Source: Saccopteryx bilineata
Taxonomy: Eukaryota; Chordata; Mammalia; Chiroptera; Emballonuridae
Reading direction: 5' to 3'
Assembly: GCF_036850765.1 (NCBI RefSeq)
Contig: NC_089495.1
Span: 21,358,875 to 21,422,874 of the forward strand
DNA length: 64,000 nucleotides
A program made the translations under genes and the position numbers. The stretch's first letter is position 1. Every line of letters starts with the position of its first letter. Below the pieces are notes generated by a model. It worked only from the letters and a program-made list of their open reading frames with translations, was not told the origin of the DNA and ran no database searches. Below are positions 11,870 to 21,700 of the stretch, piece by piece.

Positions 11870-13040
11870 TGGCTGAATCCCACCACTAAAGCCGCCCAAT
11901 GAAAAATTACTGCCCGGACAGCTGGAAGTTGCAGTCAAAGGCACAAAAGTGAGAGAATCTCCAAATAACCCACAAAATGGCTATGAGTCAGTTTCAAATA
12001 TCCACGGGTCCAGAGGTGAGTCATTTTAGTCCAGTGCCAGTTGAGCAAGAACTTTCCGGTACCCCGGCCCCCTTGCCCTTTATCTGCTGGATCGTGGTTG
12101 GCAAGCTAAGGGTGGGGGTGGCGGGGAAAAGGCAACCATCACCAGGCGGGAAAACAGAGGACACCCCTGTCCCCAGGGCAGTCTTCTGCAGCCAGACAGC
12201 TAGCTCCCAGGGGGTCCCAGCTGAGGACGTTAAGTTTTAACATCAACTTAAGTTTGAAGTTTATTATCTAGGATTAGACACACTAAAATTATTGAAATTA
12301 GATTACATGTGTCTTATAGTGATTGGAGGGCTTTCTTTTACCTGGGAGTGACAAAACAAGTCAGAGGGGTAGTCCAACTTATATTGCAGGGGCATTGTTA
12401 GAACACTAAGAGACAAAATAAAGACATTTATATGATTCTATCCCATGATTTCTTCTCTTTCAATTTGTATGTTTCATTAACAATTGCCTCTGTGTTTGCA
12501 ATTAGGGTCATTTTTAACCTGATGCCCCCTAGGTGAGTTACTGCTGGCAAAGACCATGTTGTCACCAGCCAGGACTTGGTGGAAAATAAGTGAACTAGAC
12601 AATAAGTGGAAACAAAATGTCCATCTTGTCACATGCCTGTAGGAGGCTATGATGTTTTTTGGGTTTTTTTTCCAAGGCCTTGTGATAGATTCTTACCCAC
12701 TTCAACTGCCAAAGCTTAAAAATTCATTCAACTCCTGCCCCTTCATTTACTTGTTCATTCAATCACTTATTCACTTAGTAACCTTGCTCTGACCTCTGCC
12801 ACATGCCAGGAACCCTCCCTCCCACGTCTCAGGAGAACTGGCTCCCCCTCTTTTGCAGCTAGTTCTTTTCTTTACCTCTGAGGCTTCTTCCAAGGTCGTC
12901 AGCTGCACGGAGCCAAGTGCAGCTTTCCTGTAAGAATTATGTGGATAGGGTTTAGAGAGAGTGGGTATTATATGTAAATGTGATATGACACAGGAGCTTT
13001 AACAATCTCTGAAATTTTTCTGAAACATATATAAATATTT
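11870..13040. other. Unassigned unique sequence
   Basis: The 11.97-12.24 kb part is GC-richer and open in one frame on the plus strand for 87 residues, but it has no domain, start context or splice evidence. A 'TTCATTCAATCACTTATTCA' stretch near 12750 could be a small antisense LINE-2 piece. No gene is supported. Confidence 0.4.
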
Positions 13041-13085
13041 AGGTGTAAATGTTTTTATATACATATATATATATACACACACATC
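13041..13085. repeat. (TA)n/(CA)n microsatellite
   Basis: Alternating TATATA and ACACAC dinucleotides, followed at 13100-13125 by GATATA repeats. Confidence 0.8.
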
Positions 13086-13166
13086 CTATATTTACATTTA
13101 TAGATATAGATATAGATATTCTTAGTAGAACCATGAGAAATAGCTTTGCAATCTGGAAGGTTTAAA

Positions 13167-13719
13167 TAAAAATAATATATATTTTTTTTAATTTAATTTT
13201 TTTAATGAGGTGACATCAATAAATCAGGATACATATATTCAAAGATAACAAGTCCAGGTTATCTTGACTTTCAATTATGTTGCATACCCATCACCCAAAG
13301 TCAGATTGTCCTCTGTCACCTTCTATCTTGTTTTCTTTGTGCCCCTCCCCCTCCCCCTTTCCCTCTCCCATTCCCCCCTCTCCCCCGTAACCACCACACT
13401 CTTATCAATGTCTCTTAGTTTCACTTTTATGTCCCACCTACGTATGGAATAATGCAGTTCCTGGTTTTTTCTGTTTTACTTATTTCGCTTCGTATCATGT
13501 TATCAAGATCCCACCATTTTGCTGTAAATGTTCCGATATCATCATTTCTTATGGCTGAGTAGTATTCCATAGTGTATATGTGCCACATCTTCTTTATCCA
13601 GTCATCTATTGACGGGCTTTTTGGTTGTTTCCATGTCCTGGCCACTGTGAACAATGCTGCAATAAACATGGGGCTGCATGTGTCTTTACGTATCAATGTT
13701 TCTGAGTTAAAAATAATAT
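13167..13719 (-). mobile_element. 5'-truncated LINE-1, ORF2 tail and 3' UTR
   Basis: On the minus strand 13696-13427 encodes the well-known C-terminal end of LINE-1 ORF2, including the motifs WIKKMWHIYTMEYYSAI and MFIAALFTVARTW. The 3' UTR follows towards 13190 with the typical CT-rich plus-strand block. The flanks give a target-site duplication TAAAAATAATAT (13167-13178, and again ending at 13719). The insertion is truncated and inactive. Confidence 0.9.
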
Positions 13720-14885
13720 TTTATCTATTCATAATACTTTTCAGAATGTTACCTATTTCTTTTTTCTCCTAAGAAAGCATTCTCTCTTTATAGCCCAACC
13801 ATCTCACATGTCAAAGACCCATTGCTTCTCTCAGTGAGGACCAAGTGGGTTAGACCATTTCATACTTAGAAAAACTAATATGTTTTGCTGTCTAAAACAT
13901 TTTAAATAATATCTTTGGGTCTTAATTTACTTTTAGGAATATTTTCCCTATAATAAAAAGACATATATCATGATATTTTTATAATATTTATAATTATCAA
14001 TATATTTAATATCTCTGAAATTAATTTGAATGTGTAATGAATGATCTAAAGAATGCACTGAATCATTATTTCAGACAGTTTGATAGCCATATTTTTTAAA
14101 ACCACATATTGAATAGTCCATACTTGCTACACTTATTTGAAAGAAAATCTTTAACAAATGCCTAATTTCCATTACCCTGTTTCTTTATTGTTTGGCTCTG
14201 TTTTCATGCTGATATAGAACTGTCTTAATTACAGTAACATCAAAATCAATTTTGATGTCTGGTTCCTCAGTATTCCCCGAACACCCTTATTACCCAAACC
14301 TATTCCCTCAACCAGAATGACTTCATCTCCTCTCCAAATCACCCATTCTTGACATTCAGTTCAAGTAGGGGACACCCAGCTTAGAGCAAGTTTAGGTAGA
14401 AAGAACAAGAGTATTTTGGGTGACCACCAGTTTTCTACTTACTTAGAGTACAGTGTGGTGATTGAAACCTAAAGTAACATTAGGTTATACTAATAGGTGA
14501 ATTGTGTTCAGAGAATGATAAATTATGGTCACAGGATCTCTGACTTGAACTTATCTGAAATGTCAGGCCCAGGTCTGGGCACCGCCTTCTGGGAAGGAGT
14601 ATTTCCTGACTTAACTGCGGTCAGCAGATGATTGCACGCTGACTCATGTTGGGAAGAGGGAAGGCTGGTCTCTGCAGAGGCAGGACTCACGGACTGCTGG
14701 TGGGTCTCTTCGAGTCTGAAGAGGGATTGGACAAAACTCTCTTTTGTCTGGAAGGCAGGAAGTTGGGGGGGGAATGTTAAAGCTAGATCTCAGGTCTATA
14801 TTGAGAAGAATTTTCTTCAGAAAAAAATATTCTCAAAATAAAAAGGGTCAATTTGTGAGGTAATGAATGTCTACTATCAAAAATA
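13720..14885. other. Unassigned AT-rich sequence
   Basis: AT-rich unique DNA from 13720 to about 14250, then ordinary unique sequence. No gene or repeat recognised. Confidence 0.45.
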
Positions 14886-14895
14886 TTTTTAAAAG

Positions 14896-15158
14896 CCTGA
14901 CCAGGTGATGGTGCAGTGGATAGAGCATTGGACTGGGACATGGTGGACCCAAGTTTGAGACCCCGAGGTCGCCAGCTTGAGCATGGGCTCATCTGGTTTG
15001 AGCAAGGTTCACCAGCTTGAGCCCAAGGTTGTTGGCTTGAGCAAGGGGTCACTTGGTTTGCTGTAGCCCCCTGGTCAAGGAACATTTGAGAAAGCAATCA
15101 ATGAGCAACTAAGGTGCCACAACAAAGAACTGATGCTTCCCATCTCTCTCCTTCCCTG

Positions 15159-15192
<34 letters not shown>
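14896..15192 (+). mobile_element. tRNA-derived SINE, long tandem-body type
   Basis: The head CCTGACCAGGTGATGGTGCA is followed by repeated 'GCCAGCTTGAGC'-type blocks ('CACCAGCTTGAGCCC', 'GTTGGCTTGAGC') and a (TC)n tail at 15162-15192. Flanks TTTTTAAAAG (14886-14895) and TTTTTAAAG (15193-15201) are the target-site duplication. The same subfamily recurs at 50296-50701. Confidence 0.85.
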
Positions 15193-15197
<5 letters not shown>

Positions 15198-15371
15198 AAA
15201 GAAGCTGTATGCTGTGGACTTGTGTTTGGATAGGAAGATGAACTTGGTGCTTCTGTGAGTCTTTTCCATCTTCCTAAATTCCTCTTCCCTTCCTTGGAAC
15301 TCTCTGTACCCTCATCCCAATGCACGGGGAACTTCTAGCTTATGCCATACATCTGTTTTGGAACAGTTCTT

Positions 15372-15729
15372 TTTGTTTTTTAAGTGAAAGAAAGGGAGAC
15401 AGAGACAGACTCCCACATGTACCCCACAAGGATTCACCCTTCAAGCCCCCTACCTGGAGCAATGCTCTGCAACCAAACTATTTTTTAGTGCCTGAGGCTA
15501 TAGCTCCATGGAGCCATCCTCAGCACCCAGGGCCAACCAACTCTTTTGAATCAATGAGCATGGCTGCAAGAGGAGAAAAGAGATAAAGAGAGAGAGAGAG
15601 AGAGAAGGGGCGGGTTGAGGGGGTATAGAAGCAAGTGGTCACTTCTCCTATGTGCCCTGACCAGGAATCAAACCCAGGACATCCACACACTGGGCTGACA
15701 CTCTACCACTGAGCTAACTGACCAGGGCC
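15372..15729 (-). mobile_element. Ves-like tRNA SINE (older insertion)
   Basis: Read on the minus strand it begins GGCCCTGGTCAGTTAGCTCAG, has the B-box 'GGGTTTGATTCC' and runs through the family body to an AAAG-rich tail at the left. The target-site duplication is GAACAGTTCTT at 15361-15371 and GAATAGTTCTT at 15732-15742, one mismatch in 11. The body is visibly diverged from the copy at 50854-51216. Confidence 0.85.
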
Positions 15730-15742
15730 TAGAATAGTTCTT

Positions 15743-15942
15743 CAAACCACTTTTTTTTTTTAAAGCATTTTTTTAAATTTATTTATTAATTTTTAGAGAG
15801 GAGAGAGAGAGAGAAGGGGTGGGAGGAGCTGGAAGCATCAACTCCCATATGTGCCTTGACCAGGCAAGCCCAGGGTTTCGAACCGGCAACCTCAGCATTT
15901 CCAGGTTGACTCTTTATCCACTGCGCCACCACAGGTCAGGCC
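15743..15942 (-). mobile_element. Short tRNA SINE (younger insertion at the same site)
   Basis: Read on the minus strand it starts GGCCTGACCTGTGGTGGCGC and contains the B-box GGTTCGAAACCC. Its target-site duplication TAGAATAGTTCTT is perfect (15730-15742 and 15943-15955). Its left duplication is the right duplication of the neighbouring SINE, so this element used the same target later. The same family occurs at 48376-48614 and 49867-50062. Confidence 0.9.
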
Positions 15943-15955
15943 TAGAATAGTTCTT

Positions 15956-17734
15956 GAGCTAAGTTTTCTCTGAAGTTGTGATTTAATTTTTTCCTGCTGC
16001 CTCCTCTGACTGCAGTCGCTCTTCCTGAAAAGTCTTTTTTTTTTCCACAGCAGCTAACTCAGTCCCTTACATTGAAAAGTAGCTTCATACATACTTACAG
16101 ATTACTCAACAATGTGCTGAGTAATGTGTTAATTGTTCTAACTCCAGTCACCAAGAAATTAATAGTGCATGTTGTCAGGGTTCTGTTTCAGAAGCACCCA
16201 CATTTTTATGTAACTCCTTTGACACTTTCAAGCTCATTCATTCCCCCCACCCCCAGTTCCCTTCCCTTTCTCTCCTTTTAAAGAAAAAAAAAATCTTTTG
16301 CTGAAATTAAACTTGATTTTTTGTGTGTTCGGTCAGAATTATAGACATGAGAGAAACAGATGGCTGGGTCTTGTGGAGACAATTCCAGGCCGCTGAGGCT
16401 TAACAAAGCTAATAAAAGGTAATTTACCAAAGACTTAGAGAGTCACAGAGCATTTGAGATTCTTTAAAGCCCCAACACCACTGCCCTTGCCAATCCCTCC
16501 CCACTACTCGCCCCCTGACCCTCCGTCCTCCCCAAACACGTGAGGTTGCCAGGCTGCCACCGATGTAGCCACCCGGAGGCTCTGCACCCCCAGGCACATT
16601 TACTGGGCTGCCTGGGTAACAGGCCGGGGCACCATTGTATTTTAGCAAATGATTTTGGCACCGTTCAGTTGGCTAAACCATGGCCCTGCGCACCTGGCTG
16701 GAGTCCCAGAACCCCTGTCGTGAGAGCTACACAGTGTAAAGCAGCACTGGCGACTTTATTTCACTGTGAGCAGAATGCCTTGTTCGGGTTCTCATTTCAT
16801 TTTTTCCTTCCCCAAAGGCCCAGCTTGGTGCTTCCTACATCTGCTCTGTTCCCTTTATCATTTGTGCCCGAAATCCATTTTTTTAGTCTATTCCTGATTA
16901 TCTTTGAATAGAAAGCTTCCCAAGGGGCCCATCTGCTTCTCTAAGACTATCCTGGACCTGTGTCAGCCACATGGAGCTGTCCCTTTACAACTCCCCGTGG
17001 GCTGGGACTTTCTTCTGCCATATCAATAACCCTGCAGAGGGTGCTCACCAGGACAGCCAAGAGCAAACGCTGCGTCTGCTTTTGTTTTCTTAGGTTCAGG
17101 AGAGAAATGCTGTGGAACGTGGAGGACCGTTTCCGGAACAGCCGGGAGGCTGGAAGGAGAGCTTAGAGCCCAGGCTGTTCTAAGAGATGCAAAGAGAACC
17201 GGAACTGAGGCGGAGAGAAATGAGCTGCCCAGGCGCGTCCTTCGTCCCCAGGCTCAGGGCCTCAGTGAGGAAAGGTAACGTTCTCTGGAGGTACAGCCAG
17301 GAGCCCTGGGGGCTGGGGAGAAATTTGGCTTGGCTTAGATCTACTCAAATCCGGTTTTCAAATCAGAGCATCAAACTCTTTTGGAATCCTTATTATTTTA
17401 TGTGCCTGGTAAGGTGCTACGTCCTTGTAGAGGAAGAGCGAGAAGCTTATATTTGGTTAGAAAAGAGGCAGTTCCGCACAATACGGTGCTCATTCTAGGA
17501 GTGTGTGCCCAGGAAAGGGTGGGCACACACAGGAAGGCACTCAGCTCGCCTTCTCGCAGAGGTGATGTCTGAGGCTGGACTGGAAATTGAGTCCCCATCC
17601 ATCAGGCAAATCCTCGGCGGAGGGGGTTTCAAGGGCAAGGTCGGAAACCACGAAGGGCCGTTACCTGAGACCCAGAGTCACGGTCCGGCCTGAGGAGTGC
17701 TGCCCTGTGGGCAGTTTGCCGTTGTCCCACGGTG
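15956..17734. other. Unassigned sequence, GC-rising
   Basis: No recognised repeat. GC content increases from about 16450. Overlapping short frames on both strands at 16424-17700 suggest base composition rather than coding. A polypyrimidine tract plus AG at 17079-17094 and an AAAGGTAACG at 17272-17281 would fit a small noncoding exon, but nothing else supports it. Confidence 0.35.
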
Positions 17735-17940
17735 GACAGCGGGAAGTGAGGTTGGAGGACCAAGGCAGGGCCGTATCACGGAAGGCCTCCTGCGCTAAGT
17801 GAAGGGGCTGCAGGTAAAGGCAAGCTGCGGAAGGTCTTCAGTGAGGAGGGACAGCATCAGGTTTGAGGCTTAGGAAGTTTACTTGCAGAAGAATCGATTT
17901 CGAGGCCAGGGTGCCGGGTGGGGAGACCCCAGGGGCAGGT
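17735..17940 (-). repeat. Possible LINE-2 fragment
   Basis: The plus-strand purine-rich text around 'CCAAGGCAGGGCCGTATCACGG' and 'CTTAGGAAGTTTACTTGC' resembles the antisense body of LINE-2. Divergence is high and the call is tentative. Confidence 0.3.
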
Positions 17941-17949
17941 ACAGTCAGA

Positions 17950-18985
17950 TCACTAACGTCTCCATCGCTGGCTCCTCTCATCACAGCCCAGGAGCCCTTG
18001 TAGGCCTTCCAGAAATCCCCTTGGCTTTACTGTCACAGTATTTCCAGAATCTGCCCTTTCTCGCCGAGTCCACGGCTGCCACCCCGTCCAGCGGCGCCTC
18101 TCACCCGCATTAGCAACGCAGCCTCCACCTGGTCCTCCTCTCTCTCCTGGTTTCCCGACGTCTGTTCGCAGCGCAACAGCGAGGGTGAACCCTTTGAGAC
18201 CTATATCAGACCCATCATTCCTCCGCTCCAACCCAGCGCCGACTCCCGATCCCGCTCAGGCAAAGCCCAAGTCCATCGTAGACTCGGACCTCATTTCTGA
18301 CCACCGCCCAGCCCCTTCCACTTGGTGGCACTGATCTTGCTGCTGCCTGCTGAGCACGCAGGCTGTGTCCCCAGATGAGGCCCTTTCCCTGTGCCTAGGA
18401 TGCTCCCCGGAAACTGCATGATTCGTCCCCCCCCCCACAGCTTTGCTCAGATTAGCTTCCACTAACCGTCCCATTTAGGATGGTTAACTCCAGCCTCCCA
18501 CCCTCAACCTCTCCCACTGTCCCTGCTCTACTGTTTTTTATGGTAATGATTATATTTTAATTTGTTATATATATAATTAACCCATATATTATATTCTTAT
18601 TATCAGCTTTCTTCTTCCCACCACTTGGATGTAAACTCTTCAAAGACAGGGATCTTCATTTATTTTTATTTTTTTAGACATTTCCAATTGCCATTGACCT
18701 TTAATGTTATATTAGTTTCAGCTTCGTAAGGTATTGTACAAATACCTTGTACAATAACTCCAATACAGTGATTAGACATTTATATACCTTACAAAGTGAT
18801 CACCTCAGTAATTCTGGTACCTACCTAATACCATACATAACTATTAAAATGTCATCGACTATATTCCCTAGGCTTTACTTTAAGATCTTTGTGTATTGTT
18901 TTTTGCTAATAGTATCCCAAGTTCCTAGAATAGTGCTGGCCTTCCGTATCTCCTTAACATATATTTGTTGGATCAGTAATTAGCA
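17950..18985 (+). mobile_element. LINE-2 3' end, interrupted by LINE-1
   Basis: The order of blocks is the LINE-2 3' region: 'CATCGCTGGCTCCTCTCATC', 'CAGGCAAAGCCCAAGTC', 'GGCCCTTTCCCTGTGCC', 'GGATGTAAACTCTTCAAAG', GACAGGGATCTTCATT, and after the break CCAAGTTCCTAGAATAGTGC and ATATTTGTTGGATCAGTAA. The halves are separated by an antisense LINE-1 3' end (18663-18905), which must be younger. Confidence 0.7.
18663..18905 (-). mobile_element. LINE-1 3' UTR fragment inside LINE-2
   Basis: The plus strand reads TTTAATGTTATATTAGTTTCAG, 'CAGTGATTAGACATTTATATACC', 'AAGTGATCACCTCAGTAA' and ACTATATTCCCTAGGCTTTAC. These are landmarks of the antisense LINE-1 3' UTR. It divides the LINE-2 at 17950-18985. 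Confidence 0.75.
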
Positions 18986-19015
18986 ATAGTTCAAAGGAAA
19001 AATGATAAAGGGCTA

Positions 19016-19400
19016 AACTAGGACAGATATATTGAGAAGAGATTATGATTGATTAGAAATTCTGGGCAAGAAAGGGGGGGATCTGGAATGAATATCAAGT
19101 TTGGACACATAATTGGGGCAAAGGGCAGCCCGACAGGGGGAAGGGAAGATAATGGTAAGCCCTGTTGATCCATGTAAGATGGAGTTGGCTGGGAAATGCT
19201 CAGTGGAGATGCAGCAGGCAGTTGAACTCCAGCAAGTAAAAAAAACAAAAAAAAAACTCACTGAAGAATTAAAACTGAGGTTGTAGAATTTGGAGTCATT
19301 GGCATATTGACATGTAAGTAAGCTAATGATATCTTGACTGGCTCATGGGCCTAGATATCAGCAGTCAGGGAGCTCTATGCATTCTGCTACAAATACAGAG
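19016..19400 (-). repeat. LINE-2-type relic
   Basis: Antisense body text of LINE-2 is recognisable: 'GGAGATGCAGCAGGCAGTTG' and 'GGAGTCATTGGCATATTGACATG'. It carries an A-rich patch at 19236-19257. Confidence 0.45.
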
Positions 19401-19461
19401 AAGAGGGAAGTTACATGCACACTTCAGACCTGTTTGCAAAAGGGAAGATTAAATTTGTCTG

Positions 19462-19803
19462 TACAGTTGATCCATGAACAACAAAGGGGTTAAGGATGCC
19501 AACCTTTCCCCCCCATACAGTGAAAAATCAGTGTGTGAATTTTGACCCCCCTAAAAAACCTTTATTAATGATTTACAGTCCAAAGCTTAGTGATAACATA
19601 TATAGTCAATTAACATATTATTTTATATGTTATATGTAATATGTGCTGTATTCTTATAATAGAATAAGTTACAGAAAAGGAAATGTTATTTAAAAAATCA
19701 TAAGGAAATATATTTACTCTATTTAGTGAAAACTAAATCTGAGTATAAGTGAACCCATGAAGTTCAAACTCTTATTGTTTAAGGGTCAACTGTGCTTTCA
19801 AAT
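19462..19803. mobile_element. Tigger-type miniature DNA transposon
   Basis: The left end AGTTGATCCATGAACAAC and the right end, reverse-complemented, AGTTGACCCTTAAACAA are terminal inverted repeats typical of pogo/Tigger elements. The interior holds the AT-rich TATATGTTATATGTAATATG block of this family. About 340 bp, with no transposase frame. Confidence 0.8.
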
Positions 19804-20289
19804 TTCTTTCTCAAAAGGCAATTTATCCTGTGACATGTGATCTATAGTGTTCCAAGATGAGACAAAATTAAAGGTAAAACATTCTTGGGTTAATTACATT
19901 TTGTTCAACTAAAAAGTACTAAACACACACAAAAATAAACTTAATTGTATGTGTTTATCTCAGATAATTATCTAAATGGTGCTGAAGGGGTAAAGTATCA
20001 TTTTTCCCTCCAGACAAAAACATAGCTTCCCCCTGAGGATATCATAGATTTTTTTTAAAAAGGCATTGAATTAAGGTAAGTAATATTATATCCTTTTCCA
20101 GAAGGGATCAGGTCAAAAAAAGGTTAAGGCAATTCCCAAGGATTGTACAAAAAGTCAGAAGGCAGCTCCTGGAACAAATCTTCAAAATCTTGGATCCCAG
20201 GCCAGGGTCCTCCAAATTGAGGTCATCTTTTTGGTCATAAAGTCTTAGGCAGATTTATGAGAAAAGTCACAGTGACAAGTCTGAAGAAA
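19804..20289. other. Unassigned sequence
   Basis: Contains a tandem AGAAAAGTCACAGTGACAA duplication at 20260-20278 and 20284-20302. The second half may be the 5' part of the LINE that follows. Confidence 0.4.
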
Positions 20290-21700
20290 AGTCACAGTGA
20301 CAACATCTGGAGCATCCAGTTTGGGTGAATGGGGGCTATGCTACCGGACCTTACAGAATACCTACCACAGCAGGTCACCCTACAAAGACTGGGAGATAGA
20401 GGCTGCCAAAATGAGGAGACAAAGAAAGATGTTGTAAATGAAAGAACAGAACAAAACTCCAGAAAAAGAGACAAGCAATCTACTAGAAGTAGAGTTCAAA
20501 ACACTGGTTATTAGGATGTTCAGTGAACTTAGTGAGAACTTCAACACCATAAAAAAAAAAAAACATAGAAACTATAAAAAAAAACTAATCAGAAATGAAA
20601 GATTCATTAACTAAAATGAAGAATAATTTACAGGGAATCAATAATAAAGTATATCAAGCTGAGAACCAAATTAACAATTTGAAACATAAGAGAGCGAAGA
20701 ACACCCAATCAGAACAGTAAAAAGAAAAAAATTGAAAAAAAAGATACTGTAAGGATCCTCTGGGACAATTTCTAATATACCAATATTTGTGTCATGGGGG
20801 CACCAGAAGAAGAATAAGGAGCATGAAATTGACAACCTAAGTGAAAAAATAATGACAGAAAACTTCCCTAACCTGCTGAAAAAACTAGACATACAAGTCC
20901 AGGAAGCACAGAAAGTCCCAGACCAGATGAACCCAAAGAGGCCCCACCAAGACACATCATAATTAAAATGCCAAAGGTTAAAGACAAAGAGAGAATCTTA
21001 AAAACAGCAAGAGAAAACCAGTTAGCTACCTATAAGGGAGCTCCCATAAGATGTCAGCAGATTTCTCAACACAAACTTTGCAGACCAAAAGTGAGTAGCA
21101 AGAAATATTCAAAGTGATGAAAAACAAGAACCTACAACCAAGATTACTCTACCCAGCAAAGCTGTCACTTAGAGTTGAAAGACATATAAAGGCTTCCCAG
21201 ACAAAAAAAAAAATCTCAAGGAGTTCATCACCACTAAACCAGTACTATATGCAATGTTAAATAGTCTTCTTGAGGAAGAAGGAGGAGGAGGAGGAGGAGT
21301 CAAAATTATGAATAATAAGATGGCAATAAATGCTTATTTATCAACAACTGAATCTAAAAAACGAAATGAACAAGCATAAAAGAAACAGACTCATAGATAC
21401 AGAGAACATTTTGATGATTGAAGCGGCTTGGGGAGGTGGGTGAAAAAGGAGAAGGGATTAGGAAGTACAAACTAACAGTACAGAATAACCATAGGGATAT
21501 AAAGCACAGCATAAGGAACATGGTCAATGGTATTCTAATAACCATAACTATGTATGATGTGAGAAGGGTCAGAGACTTATCAGGATGATCTGTTAGTAAG
21601 TTATATAATGTCTATTCACTGGGATGTACACCTGAAACTAATATAATATTATACGTCAACTGAAATTTAAAAATAAAAATGGTTTTAAAAACTAAAATTT
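20290..21700 (+). mobile_element. HAL1/LINE-1-type element with broken ORF1
   Basis: The interior carries ORF1-like coding blocks out of frame with each other, for example 'ACCTAAGTGAAAAAATAATGAC', 'CAAGACACATCATAATTAAAATG', 'GCAAGAGAAAACCAGTTAGC' and 'CCTACAACCAAGATTACTC'. It ends with GTACACCTGAAACTAATATAA...CAACTGAAATTTAAAAATAAAAA, the LINE-1/HAL1 3' terminus. No reverse transcriptase region is seen between ORF1 and the 3' end, which is how HAL1 elements are built. A (GGA)n run lies at 21280-21299. Many stops and frameshifts make it inactive. It is the only clear LINE-1-class element on the plus strand in this window. Confidence 0.75.

Noticed and set aside
13427..13696. 89-codon minus-strand frame as a host gene
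   Set aside because: It is the C-terminal end of LINE-1 ORF2 in a 5'-truncated insertion.
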